Assembly (NCBI RefSeq): GCF_000974425.1
Contig: NZ_CP010429.1
Span: 2,542,001 to 2,606,000, forward strand
Reading direction: 5' to 3'
Length of the DNA: 64,000 nt
Source of the DNA: Spirosoma radiotolerans
Lineage (GTDB): Bacteria > Bacteroidota > Bacteroidia > Cytophagales > Spirosomataceae
Shown here: positions 52,141 through 61,088 of the stretch, in pieces
How positions within the stretch are numbered: position 1 is the first letter of the stretch
Layout: every line of letters begins with the position of its first letter
Notes under the pieces: model-generated
Told to the model about the DNA's origin: nothing
Database searches by the model: none
The model's input: only the letters and a program-made list of their open reading frames with translations
Made by a program: the position numbers and the translations under genes

Positions 52141-52257
52141 ATGGCCGACCAAATCCCCAAAAAATCAGGTAGTTTACTTAAAACCGTGATTATCGGCTTA
52201 TTGATTATTTTCGGTATTGCCCTTCTCGTTGGAACGCTTACCGTCCTGTTTCCTTGA
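52141..52257 (+). CDS. Small single-helix membrane protein (38 aa)
   Basis: ATG at 52141 to TGA at 52255-52257 encodes 38 residues. They begin MADQIPKKSGSLL, continue with the hydrophobic helix VIIGLLIIFGIALLVGTLTV, and end VLFP. The basic patch before the helix suggests N-in orientation. I do not recognise it. It has a Met start, a balanced codon pattern and a typical small-membrane-protein plan, but at this length chance cannot be excluded. It lies between two dispersed repeats, 170 bp after the carboxylase. Confidence 0.5.
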   Translation: MADQIPKKSGSLLKTVIIGLLIIFGIALLVGTLTVLFP

Positions 52258-52265
52258 CTTTTTTC

Positions 52266-52365
52266 GACAGGATGAACAGGATTTAATGAACAACAAGTCA
52301 GTCAGGTAATACCCGCTATGGTATCGACAGGATTTAACAAAAACCGTAATCCTGTTCATCCTATC
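52266..52365. repeat. ACAGGAT-type inverted repeat
   Basis: GACAGGATGAACAGGATT (52266-52283) and AATCCTGTTCATCCTATC (52348-52365) are inverted copies with one mismatch around a 64-nt interior. A third partial unit, GACAGGATTTAAC, lies inside at 52325-52337. From memory, ACAGGATTAACAGGAT-type repeats are widespread in Bacteroidota. It lies just downstream of the aminotransferase stop. Confidence 0.85.
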
Positions 52366-52374
52366 TGAAAATAA

Positions 52375-53565
52375 TTAACCGTCAATAGCGGCCAGAATCA
52401 GGGCGCAGGCTTCTCGGATTTGATCTTCCGTGATGATCAACGGGGGCGCAATTCGCATCGAATTATTACAGAACAGGAACCAGTCGGTAATGACGCCCTT
52501 TTCAATCGCTCGGTCAATGACGGGTTTCAACACCTCAAACGAGTCGAATTCAACGGCGAGCATCAGCCCTTTGCCGCGTACCTCCCGAATGGCCCGATGT
52601 GTCAGTAATTGCTTAATTAATTGACCCTTCGCTTCGGCCTGTTCGTGGAGTTTTTCGTTCTGAATGACCTGAAGCGTCGCCAGCGAGGCCGCGCACGAAA
52701 CCGGGTGCCCGCCAAAGGTGGTGATATGCCCCAGAATCGGGTTATTCCGAAATACGCTCATGATCTGAGACGAGCTGATAAAGGCGCCAATGGGCATACC
52801 GCCCCCCATACCTTTGGCACATAGCAAGATATCCGGGATGGTGGCAAAGGCTTCGAATGCCCAGAAGGTACCTGTCCGGCCAAAACCCGTCTGAATCTCA
52901 TCAAAAATCAGCAGGGCACCTACCTCCGTACATCGTTGGCGGACAGCCTGCAGGTAGGCTATGTCAGGAACCCGTACACCCGCTTCGCCACAAATAACTT
53001 CCATCACAACAGCAGCCGTTTGGTGCGTAATCTGCGCAAGATCAGTCTGGTTCCCGTGCTGAATATGACGAATATCGGGCAGCAGCGGCCGGTAATTTCG
53101 TTTAAAATTCTCATCGCCAGAGAGCGATAACGCACCCTGTGTTGATCCATGATAGGCATTGAAGCAACTGATAATCTCGCTGCGACCCGTATAGCGCTTG
53201 GCCAGTTTCATCGCCCCTTCTACGGCCTCGGTACCTGAGTTTGTGAAGTAAACGGTATTCAGGTCTGGCGGTAAGGTTGCGGCAAGTGCCTGAGCCAGTT
53301 CCGTCTGGGGCGTCTGGACATATTCACCATAGACCATTAGGTGAAGATACTTGTCTAACTGGTTGTGGATAGCCGCCAGTACATGGGGGTGCCGATGCCC
53401 GACATTGCTCACGCCAATGCCTGAAATTAGGTCCATGAAGGCCGTCTGACCATCCTTTTCGTAAAGATAAATGCCTTCGGCCCGATCAATTTCCAACCCT
53501 AAAGGGAAATCGGAGGTCTGGGCTATATGCTGGAAGAATAATTGCCGGTTTGTCACCGTATGCAT
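52375..53565 (-). CDS. Class III PLP-dependent aminotransferase
   Basis: The 396-residue enzyme has the fold type I layout: SGIGVSNVGHRHPHVLAAIH at about 43, NSGTEAVEGAMKLAKRYTGR, LLIFDEIQTGFGRTGTFWAF and the PLP lysine in LLCAKGMGGGMPIGAFISSS. ITTFGGHPVSCAASLATLQV follows. This is the acetylornithine/ornithine/GABA aminotransferase class; the exact substrate is unclear, and no arginine or lysine biosynthetic genes are adjacent. The frame is open 75 codons upstream into the divergent gene, but the ATG at 53565 gives the normal N-terminus (MHTVTNRQLFFQH). Confidence 0.88.
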   Translation of the reverse strand: MHTVTNRQLFFQHIAQTSDFPLGLEIDRAEGIYLYEKDGQTAFMDLISGIGVSNVGHRHPHVLAAIHNQLDKYLHLMVYGEYVQTPQTELAQALAATLPPDLNTVYFTNSGTEAVEGAMKLAKRYTGRSEIISCFNAYHGSTQGALSLSGDENFKRNYRPLLPDIRHIQHGNQTDLAQITHQTAAVVMEVICGEAGVRVPDIAYLQAVRQRCTEVGALLIFDEIQTGFGRTGTFWAFEAFATIPDILLCAKGMGGGMPIGAFISSSQIMSVFRNNPILGHITTFGGHPVSCAASLATLQVIQNEKLHEQAEAKGQLIKQLLTHRAIREVRGKGLMLAVEFDSFEVLKPVIDRAIEKGVITDWFLFCNNSMRIAPPLIITEDQIREACALILAAIDG

Positions 53566-53611
53566 AATAGAATTATCAATATTGCTTCTATAAAAGTCAA
53601 CACCCTTGACC

Positions 53612-54769
53612 ATGAAAACAGTTCTGCTTGCTTTGCTACTGAGCCCAACAATTTTGTTGGCGCAACTGATTAAAATTACGCCAGCGGATACGCAACGCAA
53701 ACAGTCATACCTGATTATGCGCGATGGAACAACGATGCGTGGGCATGTTGTTCGGCAGGATAGTTCAATTATTACCGTTCGAAAGAGCAACGGAGATATG
53801 TCTTTTGTCGAAGCTGATCAGGTTATCTCTATTCTAGCCAATCGTCCGACTGAAGCGCCCGAACCGGCTTCATCCGGAGAGGCGCCGTACACCGTATTTG
53901 TCCTGAAAGATGGTACGCAGCTTAAGGGCAAATTTGTCCGACGGGATAGCACCATGATAACGGTGCGGAAGAGCAACGGGCAACTGACCTACTTTGAACC
54001 TGAATTGCTTAGTCGAGTCGATTCTGTGCAAATCCAAACCGAACCAACTCCGCTATTGGTGTCAGGAGGGCGCTCGTTTCCAAACCGGTTTTCGCCCTGG
54101 CTATTAACGGGTCAAACGGCCTATAATGCCGAGAAAGGACGTTTATATTACCGAAACACATTTCTGTTTCTGAATGAATTCCAGTATGGCATTTCGCGCA
54201 ACCTGAGTGTCGGGGTAAACGTCAATCCATTCTTCGGAACGATCAAGCCCGATAACAGCGCCAGGGAAACGGTACTGGGCGCTACGATCCGGTTTAATGG
54301 CAAACTAACTTTTCCAGTTGGCGAGCAGTTTCGGGTTGGCGTCAATGCTATTTACCAGCCACGTCAGAAGGGGTACTTCTATAAAATAGACCAGCAATTG
54401 GCCTTCCGGGGACTGATGTCGTTTGGCAACAGCCAGCGAAATGCCACGCTTGGCTACGGCCTGCAGTTTTATCCCGGTAACACCTTAAACGGAAAGACGA
54501 CGTATATAGTAGCGGGGGTCATGCACAAGATTTCGCCTAATCTGACCTTCCTCAGTGATAATACCTTTTACCTGAATCTGTATCAGGGAGGCACCAACGC
54601 TGAATTATCTGTCGCACTTCGCCTGAATCGGAATCGGCATGCGTTCGATATTGGCGCCTTGGGAATTGTGCAATCGTATTATTCATACTCGTTTTCCTAC
54701 TATCAGCCCCACACCCGCACGTATGTTTCTCCTTATATTGCTTACAATTTAATCATTGGCCACAGTTAG
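53612..54769 (+). CDS. Exported protein with two tandem repeats and a predicted beta-barrel
   Basis: The 385-residue protein has a signal peptide (MKTVLLALLLSPTILLAQ). Two copies of a module of about 45 residues follow: RDGTTMRGHVVRQDSSIITV with RKSNGDMSFVEADQV, then KDGTQLKGKFVRRDSTMITV with RKSNGQLTYFEPELL. The C-terminal 250 residues have alternating strands and end in an aromatic-rich YSYSFSYYQPHTRTYVSPYI, consistent with an outer-membrane beta-barrel. I know no function for it. The -DG-x-KG-x-(V/F)-RxDS pattern is often seen in Bacteroidota envelope proteins. It is divergent from the aminotransferase gene. Confidence 0.72.
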   Translation: MKTVLLALLLSPTILLAQLIKITPADTQRKQSYLIMRDGTTMRGHVVRQDSSIITVRKSNGDMSFVEADQVISILANRPTEAPEPASSGEAPYTVFVLKDGTQLKGKFVRRDSTMITVRKSNGQLTYFEPELLSRVDSVQIQTEPTPLLVSGGRSFPNRFSPWLLTGQTAYNAEKGRLYYRNTFLFLNEFQYGISRNLSVGVNVNPFFGTIKPDNSARETVLGATIRFNGKLTFPVGEQFRVGVNAIYQPRQKGYFYKIDQQLAFRGLMSFGNSQRNATLGYGLQFYPGNTLNGKTTYIVAGVMHKISPNLTFLSDNTFYLNLYQGGTNAELSVALRLNRNRHAFDIGALGIVQSYYSYSFSYYQPHTRTYVSPYIAYNLIIGHS

Positions 54770-54918
54770 CCAGTCAACGTGTCCGCGACTACGATTCATT
54801 CTCGTTTCCTGCTGTTTCATAGGTTGCTTTACCCGTTTGGGGGCCGGCAACGCTGGTGGAATAGCAGATGATTTAGTAGTTTTATGGCCTATCGAGCGAG
54901 TGTAGACCTTTGCCTGTC

Positions 54919-55710
54919 ATGAACGTACTGATTATAGAAGATGAGGAATTAGCGGTTCGCAAACTGACAAAACTGCTACAGGATGTAGACCCAACCCTAA
55001 CCATCGTAGGCACTGCGGCTAGTGTGCAGGCTTCTGTAAACTGGCTACAAACCCACTTACCTGGCCAGCCTTCGGCGCCTGATTTGATCCTGATGGATAT
55101 TGAACTGGCCGATGGGCAAAGTTTCGAGATTTTTGAGCAAACAACCGTTCCTGTACCGGTGATCTTCACGACCTCCTACGATGAGTATGCGTTGCGGGCC
55201 TTTAAGGTGAATAGCATCGACTACCTGCTGAAGCCCATCAAGCGCCACGAACTTGAGGCCAGCCTGGAGAAGCACCGGCAACTAAGTGCCAAATCCAATC
55301 CTGAAACAGCTTCTCTGGTCTCGATTGATGCCCTGGTGCAGCAACTTCGCCAGCAAGTGGTTCCTACCGACTACCGTCGCCGTTTTCTGGTTCGTCACCT
55401 TTCACAGTGGGTACCTATCGAGGTAAGTGATATTGCTTATTTCAACTCGGAAGAAGGGGTAAGCCTATTTCGTACCCGTGCCAATCAAAAATACTCCGTG
55501 GATTACACCCTCGATGAACTGGAGGCTATGCTCGATCCGGCGCAGTTTTTTCGGGCCAATCGGCAATTCATTGTTGATATCACATCGGTTCAGCAAATTC
55601 ATCCTTACTTCAACAACAAGCTCAAACTGACTCTGAAGCCAAGTCCTGATGACGAAGTACTGGTTAGCCGGGAACGGGCTACCGATTTTAAGAAATGGAT
55701 GGGGAAATAA
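54919..55710 (+). CDS. LytTR-type response regulator
   Basis: The 263-residue protein has a receiver domain with phospho-acceptor D60 (LILMDIELADGQSFEIFE) and IIEDEELAVRKLTKLL at its start, then a LytTR DNA-binding domain (FLVRHLSQWVPIEVSDIAYF, FRANRQFIVDITSVQQIHPY). It is of the AlgR/LytR type that pairs with LytS-like kinases; such a kinase is at 62711-63751 but on the other strand and 7 kb away, so pairing is only possible. TTG at 54910 is an alternative start; the ATG at 54919 is usual. Confidence 0.9.
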   Translation: MNVLIIEDEELAVRKLTKLLQDVDPTLTIVGTAASVQASVNWLQTHLPGQPSAPDLILMDIELADGQSFEIFEQTTVPVPVIFTTSYDEYALRAFKVNSIDYLLKPIKRHELEASLEKHRQLSAKSNPETASLVSIDALVQQLRQQVVPTDYRRRFLVRHLSQWVPIEVSDIAYFNSEEGVSLFRTRANQKYSVDYTLDELEAMLDPAQFFRANRQFIVDITSVQQIHPYFNNKLKLTLKPSPDDEVLVSRERATDFKKWMGK

Positions 55711-55783
55711 GGGGCATTCGCCCCTTATTTTGCTCTGTTGGTGGGTGGTTAATTGGCTTATACGAAATAAGCGCCGTTTTGAC

Positions 55784-55904
55784 GATTGATCAGTGGTTTA
55801 CCACCCCCAACCCCCTCCTAAAACAGGAAGAGGCTAAAAAAACGCTCTGGGCGAAAGCCCCCTCCTGTTTTAGGAGGGGGTTGGGGGTGGTAAACCGATC
55901 AATC
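55784..55904. repeat. Long inverted repeat with ACCCCCAACCCCC arms
   Basis: Left arm 55795-55828 and right arm 55863-55896 are exact inverted 34-bp copies (GGTTTACCACCCCCAACCCC continuing to CTAAAACAGGA). Flanking GATTGATC (55784-55791) and GATCAATC (55897-55904) extend the pairing with a 3-nt bulge, giving about 42 bp. It lies between the LytTR regulator and the convergent glycosyltransferase. From memory, similar C-rich and G-rich arms are frequent in Bacteroidota and cyanobacteria. Confidence 0.9.
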
Positions 55905-55940
55905 ACTTCAAACCAATTAGTCACCCGGCAGGTAATCGAT

Positions 55941-57266
55941 CTAGGCCACAACGGCCAGCCGGGAGCTTTTCTCTTGTATTAAAAGCGCATTGATGTATTG
56001 TTCCGCCAGTTCAGTTGGTTGATACTGACTGAACTCTTGCCCCATTTGACGGACATTCTGCCGGTACATGTCATTGGTCAATACAGTTTCGACGGCATGG
56101 CGAATGCGGGTGGGGCTGGGCGTCTCAGTCTTCAGGTCTATGCCTACCTTACAGTAATCAATGCGGGCTGCAATCTCGTTTTTACCCTCGTGAATTCCCG
56201 CGACGACAATCGGCAGGTTGTGTTGCAGCGCAAGCATTACCCCGCCATAGCCCCCGTTTGTTACATACACACTGGCATAGGGCATAACCGCATTAAAATC
56301 GATAAAGTCATCAATAATGAAATTTTCCTGCGGAAAACGCGCACGCAACTCACTCGTTTGGGAGCCACCAGTTGTGACGATCACCAGCGTAGTAGGCTCA
56401 TTTTTAAAAGCTTCCAGGGTTGGTACAATGATTTTTTGGACATCCCGCTCTATCGTCCCCTGAGTTACTAAAATAACTTTTTTGTACTGCAACGCTTTTT
56501 TTGCCTGTATAAACGGGTGCTTTTGACCTTTGGCGTAGGGGAGCAGCGGCCCCACAAACTGAACATTGGCACTTATCCGTTTGCGAGGGTACTCAAAGCT
56601 GGGTACGCCACTTTGGAGATAAACATCGGCAGAACGTACGATCGAATCGAACACGGAGTCCGGCTCAGGCGGCAGACCATAGACCTGTCGAAGTTGATTG
56701 TGCAGGACATTGATGGGTTTGAACATAACCTGCTGCACCATGTAGCGCATCAGATGCTGAATCCAGCGGCCAGCTATGCCGCGCATGGGTTGCCTGCCCA
56801 GACCAGACGGCGGCAGGTAATCGTCCGACTCCGTGAGGGGTACTACGCCTACCGCCACGGTTTTAACGGGCAATAGTTGCTTAATGAACGAGCCCCCAAT
56901 GAAGGCTACATCATGTACTACCAGAGTGAACGGCCACGTCTGGTAGATATCTTTCATATCCTCAACGAATTCCGGAGCACGAAGCAGAAACACCTGCTTA
57001 ATATCGAACCGTAGCCGGGCAATCGAACCCTTAAGGGCGGCCCGTTCCGGAAACTCACGCTCCAGATTTTCCTGATTGATGGTTCGGGCGTTCACGAATG
57101 GATAATGGTGCAACTTAAGCTTCCGTACTTTTTCGCCGTACTCACCGCCCACATACCAGCGGACATCGTGGCCAAGGTTACTTAAGTGAACGGCAAGACC
57201 GGTGAGAGGACTAAAATGGCCATCCATTGGCATGGTAGCAAACAAAATGCGTTGGGGTGTGATCAT
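55941..57266 (-). CDS. GT1-like (MGT/UGT) glycosyltransferase
   Basis: The 441-residue protein has the GT-B fold of the macrolide or UDP-glucuronosyl transferase type. N-terminal ILFATMPMDGHFSPLTGLAV binds the acceptor side; the C-terminal donor part has IDDFIDFNAVMPYASVYVTN and NGGYGGVMLALQHNLPIVVA. The usual HxG in the donor motif is replaced by NGGYGG. It should glycosylate a small hydrophobic acceptor with a UDP-sugar. The frame is open 33 codons further, but the ATG at 57266 (MITPQRILFATMPMDGHF) is the usual N-terminus. The convergent neighbour is the LytTR regulator. Confidence 0.87.
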   Translation of the reverse strand: MITPQRILFATMPMDGHFSPLTGLAVHLSNLGHDVRWYVGGEYGEKVRKLKLHHYPFVNARTINQENLEREFPERAALKGSIARLRFDIKQVFLLRAPEFVEDMKDIYQTWPFTLVVHDVAFIGGSFIKQLLPVKTVAVGVVPLTESDDYLPPSGLGRQPMRGIAGRWIQHLMRYMVQQVMFKPINVLHNQLRQVYGLPPEPDSVFDSIVRSADVYLQSGVPSFEYPRKRISANVQFVGPLLPYAKGQKHPFIQAKKALQYKKVILVTQGTIERDVQKIIVPTLEAFKNEPTTLVIVTTGGSQTSELRARFPQENFIIDDFIDFNAVMPYASVYVTNGGYGGVMLALQHNLPIVVAGIHEGKNEIAARIDYCKVGIDLKTETPSPTRIRHAVETVLTNDMYRQNVRQMGQEFSQYQPTELAEQYINALLIQEKSSRLAVVA

Positions 57267-57882
57267 GAGTAGTTGTTGTTTAATGTGGGGCAAAGTTGAC
57301 ACGCCCGACGCCCATGACCAGTTGCGATCTGGTTGAAACGGAAAAATCAACGGATCAAATGACATTGTTCGGAAGCCACCAGCGAATCGGCTCTGCTGGC
57401 AACCGTTTTCATCGACCTACGACCCACTGATGGCTCCAACTACTATGGATGAATTGGAGAAAGTAGATTCATGCCAATTTTTTTGTTGAGATTTTGAGCG
57501 AAGGCTAAAGGAAGATTTTGTCTAAAAGCAGGAATTCAGGACTTTTTCTCGCTATGACTATTTTAGTAGCTATATGAGTTAAAACAGTGATATAAATTCG
57601 CTTGTCTGTGAAATAATGTGCTGTAGTGTAGAAATAGTATTCATATTAATAGAAAAGAACCCTATACGTTTCTGATGGCAGTGAATGACTGAACTAAGCT
57701 GTACGACTAGGAAAAATGGAAAAATAATATACATTCATCAAATTGTGAATAAATATAAAATTACCATATTAAACATATGTATTTCTAAATTTTAAAACAT
57801 AATATCTTGTGTTTAATCAGAATATTGTAATTTCGTGGCCAGTATTAAAAAATGGTTAAAAACATTTATCAGGTCACACTTC
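57267..57882 (+). promoter_or_regulatory. AT-rich upstream region of susC with a putative promoter
   Basis: No gene is visible in this stretch. It becomes very AT-rich after 57700. A -33-like TTG (57807-57809) and a -7-like TAATTTCG (57828-57835; TAnnTTTG with one mismatch) lie 47-75 bp before the susC start. The transcript leader would be about 40 nt, and the GTG at 57835 overlaps the -7 box, which supports the ATG at 57883 as the real start. Confidence 0.45.
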
Positions 57883-60800
57883 ATGAAAAAAACTTTATCA
57901 GTCCTCTGGCTATTAACTGTCTTGTTCAGTATGCCAGCGCTAGCACAGGACTTTTTGGTGACGGGCCGTGTCACGTCAGCAGAAGACAAGACCGGTTTGC
58001 CGGGCGTGAGTGTTCAGCTTAAAGGAACCACACGTGGGACAACGACCGATGCCGAAGGCAATTACCGGTTAAATGTACCTGCCAATGGTCGTTTGGTCTT
58101 TAGCTTTATTGGCTTTGCCTCGCAGGAAGTGGCTATAGGCAATAAGTCGGCAATTGCCATAAGCCTGGTGCCCGATGCCGCTAATCTGGATGAAGTCATT
58201 GTCACAACGTTTGGTACAGCCAAGCGGGCCTCTTTTACTGGTTCAGCCGGAACACTTTCACCTACACAGATTCAGAATCGAGGTGTTAGTAACGTGGCGC
58301 AGGCGCTTTCCGGCGCGGTATCGGGTGTTCAGACAACGGCTGGCAGCGGACAGCCGGGCTCCGCTCCCGAAATTCGTATCCGGGGCTTTGGCTCAATCTC
58401 GTCTGGAAACGATCCGCTTTATGTGGTAGACGGTATTCCCTATTCGGGAAACATTGCCAATATCAACCCAGGCGACATTGAAAGTGTATCTGTTCTGAAG
58501 GATGCCGCGTCAACCGCTCTGTATGGCGCCCGGGCTGCTAATGGTGTCGTGGTCGTAACTACCAAAAAAGGGCAGAAAGACCGGAATACCATTAATGTAC
58601 GGTACACTCAGGGCTTCAGCAAACGGGGCTTGCCCGAATACGATCGCGTTGGTACCGGGCAATATTATCCGCTGATGTGGGAAATGTACCGCAATAGCAT
58701 TGCCTACCGCGCCACTAACCCCGTACCTCTGGCTACCGCAAACGCCGATGCCACAAACCGGCTGGTTAGTTTGGTAGGCTATAACGTATACAACGTACCG
58801 GACAACCAATTAGTCAATACCGATGGGCAGATGAACCCAAACGCTACGCTCCTGTACTCGCCCGATGATTTGAACTGGGAGAAGCCCATTACACGTCAGG
58901 GAAACCGGAGCGAGCTGAATGTAAGCTTTGCCGGTGGACAGAAAAACTCCGATTATTTTGTTTCCCTGTCGTACCTGAACGATAAAGGCTACCTAATACG
59001 CTCTGACTTTGACCGGTTTACGGGCCGTATCAATATCAACTCTCAGATGAAACCCTGGTTTCGGGTGGGGGCCAACCTGTCGACGACCATTTCAAAGTCT
59101 AACCAGGCGGATGCTGATGGCAGCACTAACTTTGTAAACCCGTTCTTCTTCTCCCGGAACATTGGTCCAATCTATCCGGTCTACGCGTACGATCCGGCAA
59201 ACCCCGGCCAGTTTCTGACGCTGCCAAACGGCCAGCGACGCTGGGATTACGGTAACCTGACATCCCTTGGCTTACCCGCTCGGCCTCAATTCGGCGGTCG
59301 CCATTCGGTGGCAGAGACGACGCTGAACCAGAACTATTTACGCCGTAATGTACTTGGCGCGCGGGGTTTTGCCGAGGTTTCGTTTTTGAAGGATTTCAAA
59401 TTTTCGGTAAACGTAGGTACGGATATTACCAACACAAATTTCGTTACCTATGGTAATCCTGAAATAGGAGATGGCGCTCCGGCGGGCCGTGCGACGCACC
59501 AATTCCAGAACATTTCCAGCTATAACCTCAATCAGTTGCTGAACTACAACAAATCGTTCGGAAAAAACACGTTTGATGTATTGCTGGGACACGAAAACTT
59601 CAGCATCAACGATAATAACCTGGAAGGGTCACGCTCACAGCAAATTGTGGATGGCAACTATGAGTTAGGTAACTTCACGACGACAACCAACCTGGCGTCG
59701 GTGTATAATACGCGTCGGGTAGAGGGTTACTTCTCCCGGATCAATTACGATTACGACCAGAAGTACTTCTTATCCGCTTCGGTTCGGCGCGATGGGTCGA
59801 GTAAATTCTACAAGGATTCACGCTGGGGCACGTTCTACTCCGTCAGTGGAGCCTGGCGTTTAGATCAGGAGGCTTTCCTGCGGTCGATTCCAACCATCAG
59901 CTCTATGAAATTGCGGGCTTCGTATGGTCAGACGGGGAATGACGGTGGCGGCAATACCGCACAATTTGCCCAGGACAACACCATCAGCTACTACGCCTGG
60001 CAACCTCTTTTTGGCTTAGGTAGCTGGAATAATGCATCGGAAGCCGGTATTCTGCAAACCAGCCTTGGCAACCAGAACCTGGCCTGGGAGTCCAGCAATT
60101 CGTTTGATGCGGCCCTGGAATTCAGTCTGTTCAAGGGGCGTGTTTCGGGTACGGTTGAGTACTTTGATCGCCGATCGGCCAACTTGATCTTCGCCGTACC
60201 CTTGCCCTTGTCGGATGGTATCTCGACCGTTACCCGAAACATCGGCACGATGTACAACCGGGGTATGGAAGTTGAGTTGGGTATTGAACCCATCCGCACG
60301 AAGGATTTCACCTGGCGCCTTGACCTGAACGCTACCCGCGTGAAAAACCGGATCACGAAAATGCCGGACGAAAACCCTGAAATTATCGACGGAACGAAAA
60401 AACTGGCCGTTGGCCGGTCCATCTACGACTACTGGCTCCGCGAATACATGGGCGTGAACCCGGCTACGGGCGAAGCCCAATACCGGGCCGCCAACTACGT
60501 GGCGTCTAATTCCCGCATTGTTGCCGAAACTGGCGACACACTCACCACCAGCGTTAACAACGCCCGATATCATTATAATGGCTCGTCTATTCCAGCCCTG
60601 TCGGGTGGATTTACGAACACCTTCCGGTACAAAGGCCTTACGCTGTCGGCGCTGACGGTGTATCAACTGGGCGGTAAAACCTACGACGGTGCCTATGCTG
60701 CGCTGATGAGTTCGGGCGGGTATGGCAGTGCCAAATCGGTCGATATCCTGAATCGGTGGCAGAATCCCGGCGATATCACCAATGTGCCCCGTATGGATGC

Positions 60801-61074
60801 TGGCCGTACCTCCGACTTTGATGCGCAATCAGACCGCTGGCTCACGGATGCCAGTTACCTGAATCTGCGTTCGGTAACGCTTTCCTACGCACTGCCAGCT
60901 ACACTGGCCCGTAAAGCATTTCTGGAGAACGCCCAGGTGTACATCACGGGCGAAAACTTCCTTATTCTGTCGCATCGGAAAGGGATGAACGTTCAACAGA
61001 CCTTCACCGGAGTAACCAGCAACGTATTCAGCCCAGCCAAGAGTATTATTCTGGGTGTTTCATTTACGCTTTAA
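57883..61074 (+). CDS. susC: SusC/RagA TonB-linked outer-membrane protein
   Basis: The 1063-residue protein imports oligosaccharides or other large ligands with the SusD partner. Signal peptide MKKTLSVLWLLTVLF to LAQ is followed by a CarboxypepD_reg-like domain (TGRVTSAEDKTGLPGVSVQL), a plug domain (VAQALSGAVSGVQTTAGSGQ, IRIRGFGSISSGNDPLYVVD, SVLKDAASTALYGARAANGV) and a 22-stranded barrel ending in IILGVSFTL. There is no STN domain, so no anti-sigma partner is indicated. GTG at 57835 would add 16 residues and overlap the promoter. The susD gene follows after 14 bp. No polysaccharide-degrading enzymes are adjacent, so the substrate is unknown. Confidence 0.93.
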   Translation: MKKTLSVLWLLTVLFSMPALAQDFLVTGRVTSAEDKTGLPGVSVQLKGTTRGTTTDAEGNYRLNVPANGRLVFSFIGFASQEVAIGNKSAIAISLVPDAANLDEVIVTTFGTAKRASFTGSAGTLSPTQIQNRGVSNVAQALSGAVSGVQTTAGSGQPGSAPEIRIRGFGSISSGNDPLYVVDGIPYSGNIANINPGDIESVSVLKDAASTALYGARAANGVVVVTTKKGQKDRNTINVRYTQGFSKRGLPEYDRVGTGQYYPLMWEMYRNSIAYRATNPVPLATANADATNRLVSLVGYNVYNVPDNQLVNTDGQMNPNATLLYSPDDLNWEKPITRQGNRSELNVSFAGGQKNSDYFVSLSYLNDKGYLIRSDFDRFTGRININSQMKPWFRVGANLSTTISKSNQADADGSTNFVNPFFFSRNIGPIYPVYAYDPANPGQFLTLPNGQRRWDYGNLTSLGLPARPQFGGRHSVAETTLNQNYLRRNVLGARGFAEVSFLKDFKFSVNVGTDITNTNFVTYGNPEIGDGAPAGRATHQFQNISSYNLNQLLNYNKSFGKNTFDVLLGHENFSINDNNLEGSRSQQIVDGNYELGNFTTTTNLASVYNTRRVEGYFSRINYDYDQKYFLSASVRRDGSSKFYKDSRWGTFYSVSGAWRLDQEAFLRSIPTISSMKLRASYGQTGNDGGGNTAQFAQDNTISYYAWQPLFGLGSWNNASEAGILQTSLGNQNLAWESSNSFDAALEFSLFKGRVSGTVEYFDRRSANLIFAVPLPLSDGISTVTRNIGTMYNRGMEVELGIEPIRTKDFTWRLDLNATRVKNRITKMPDENPEIIDGTKKLAVGRSIYDYWLREYMGVNPATGEAQYRAANYVASNSRIVAETGDTLTTSVNNARYHYNGSSIPALSGGFTNTFRYKGLTLSALTVYQLGGKTYDGAYAALMSSGGYGSAKSVDILNRWQNPGDITNVPRMDAGRTSDFDAQSDRWLTDASYLNLRSVTLSYALPATLARKAFLENAQVYITGENFLILSHRKGMNVQQTFTGVTSNVFSPAKSIILGVSFTL

Positions 61075-61088
61075 GTTTCAGACAATTC

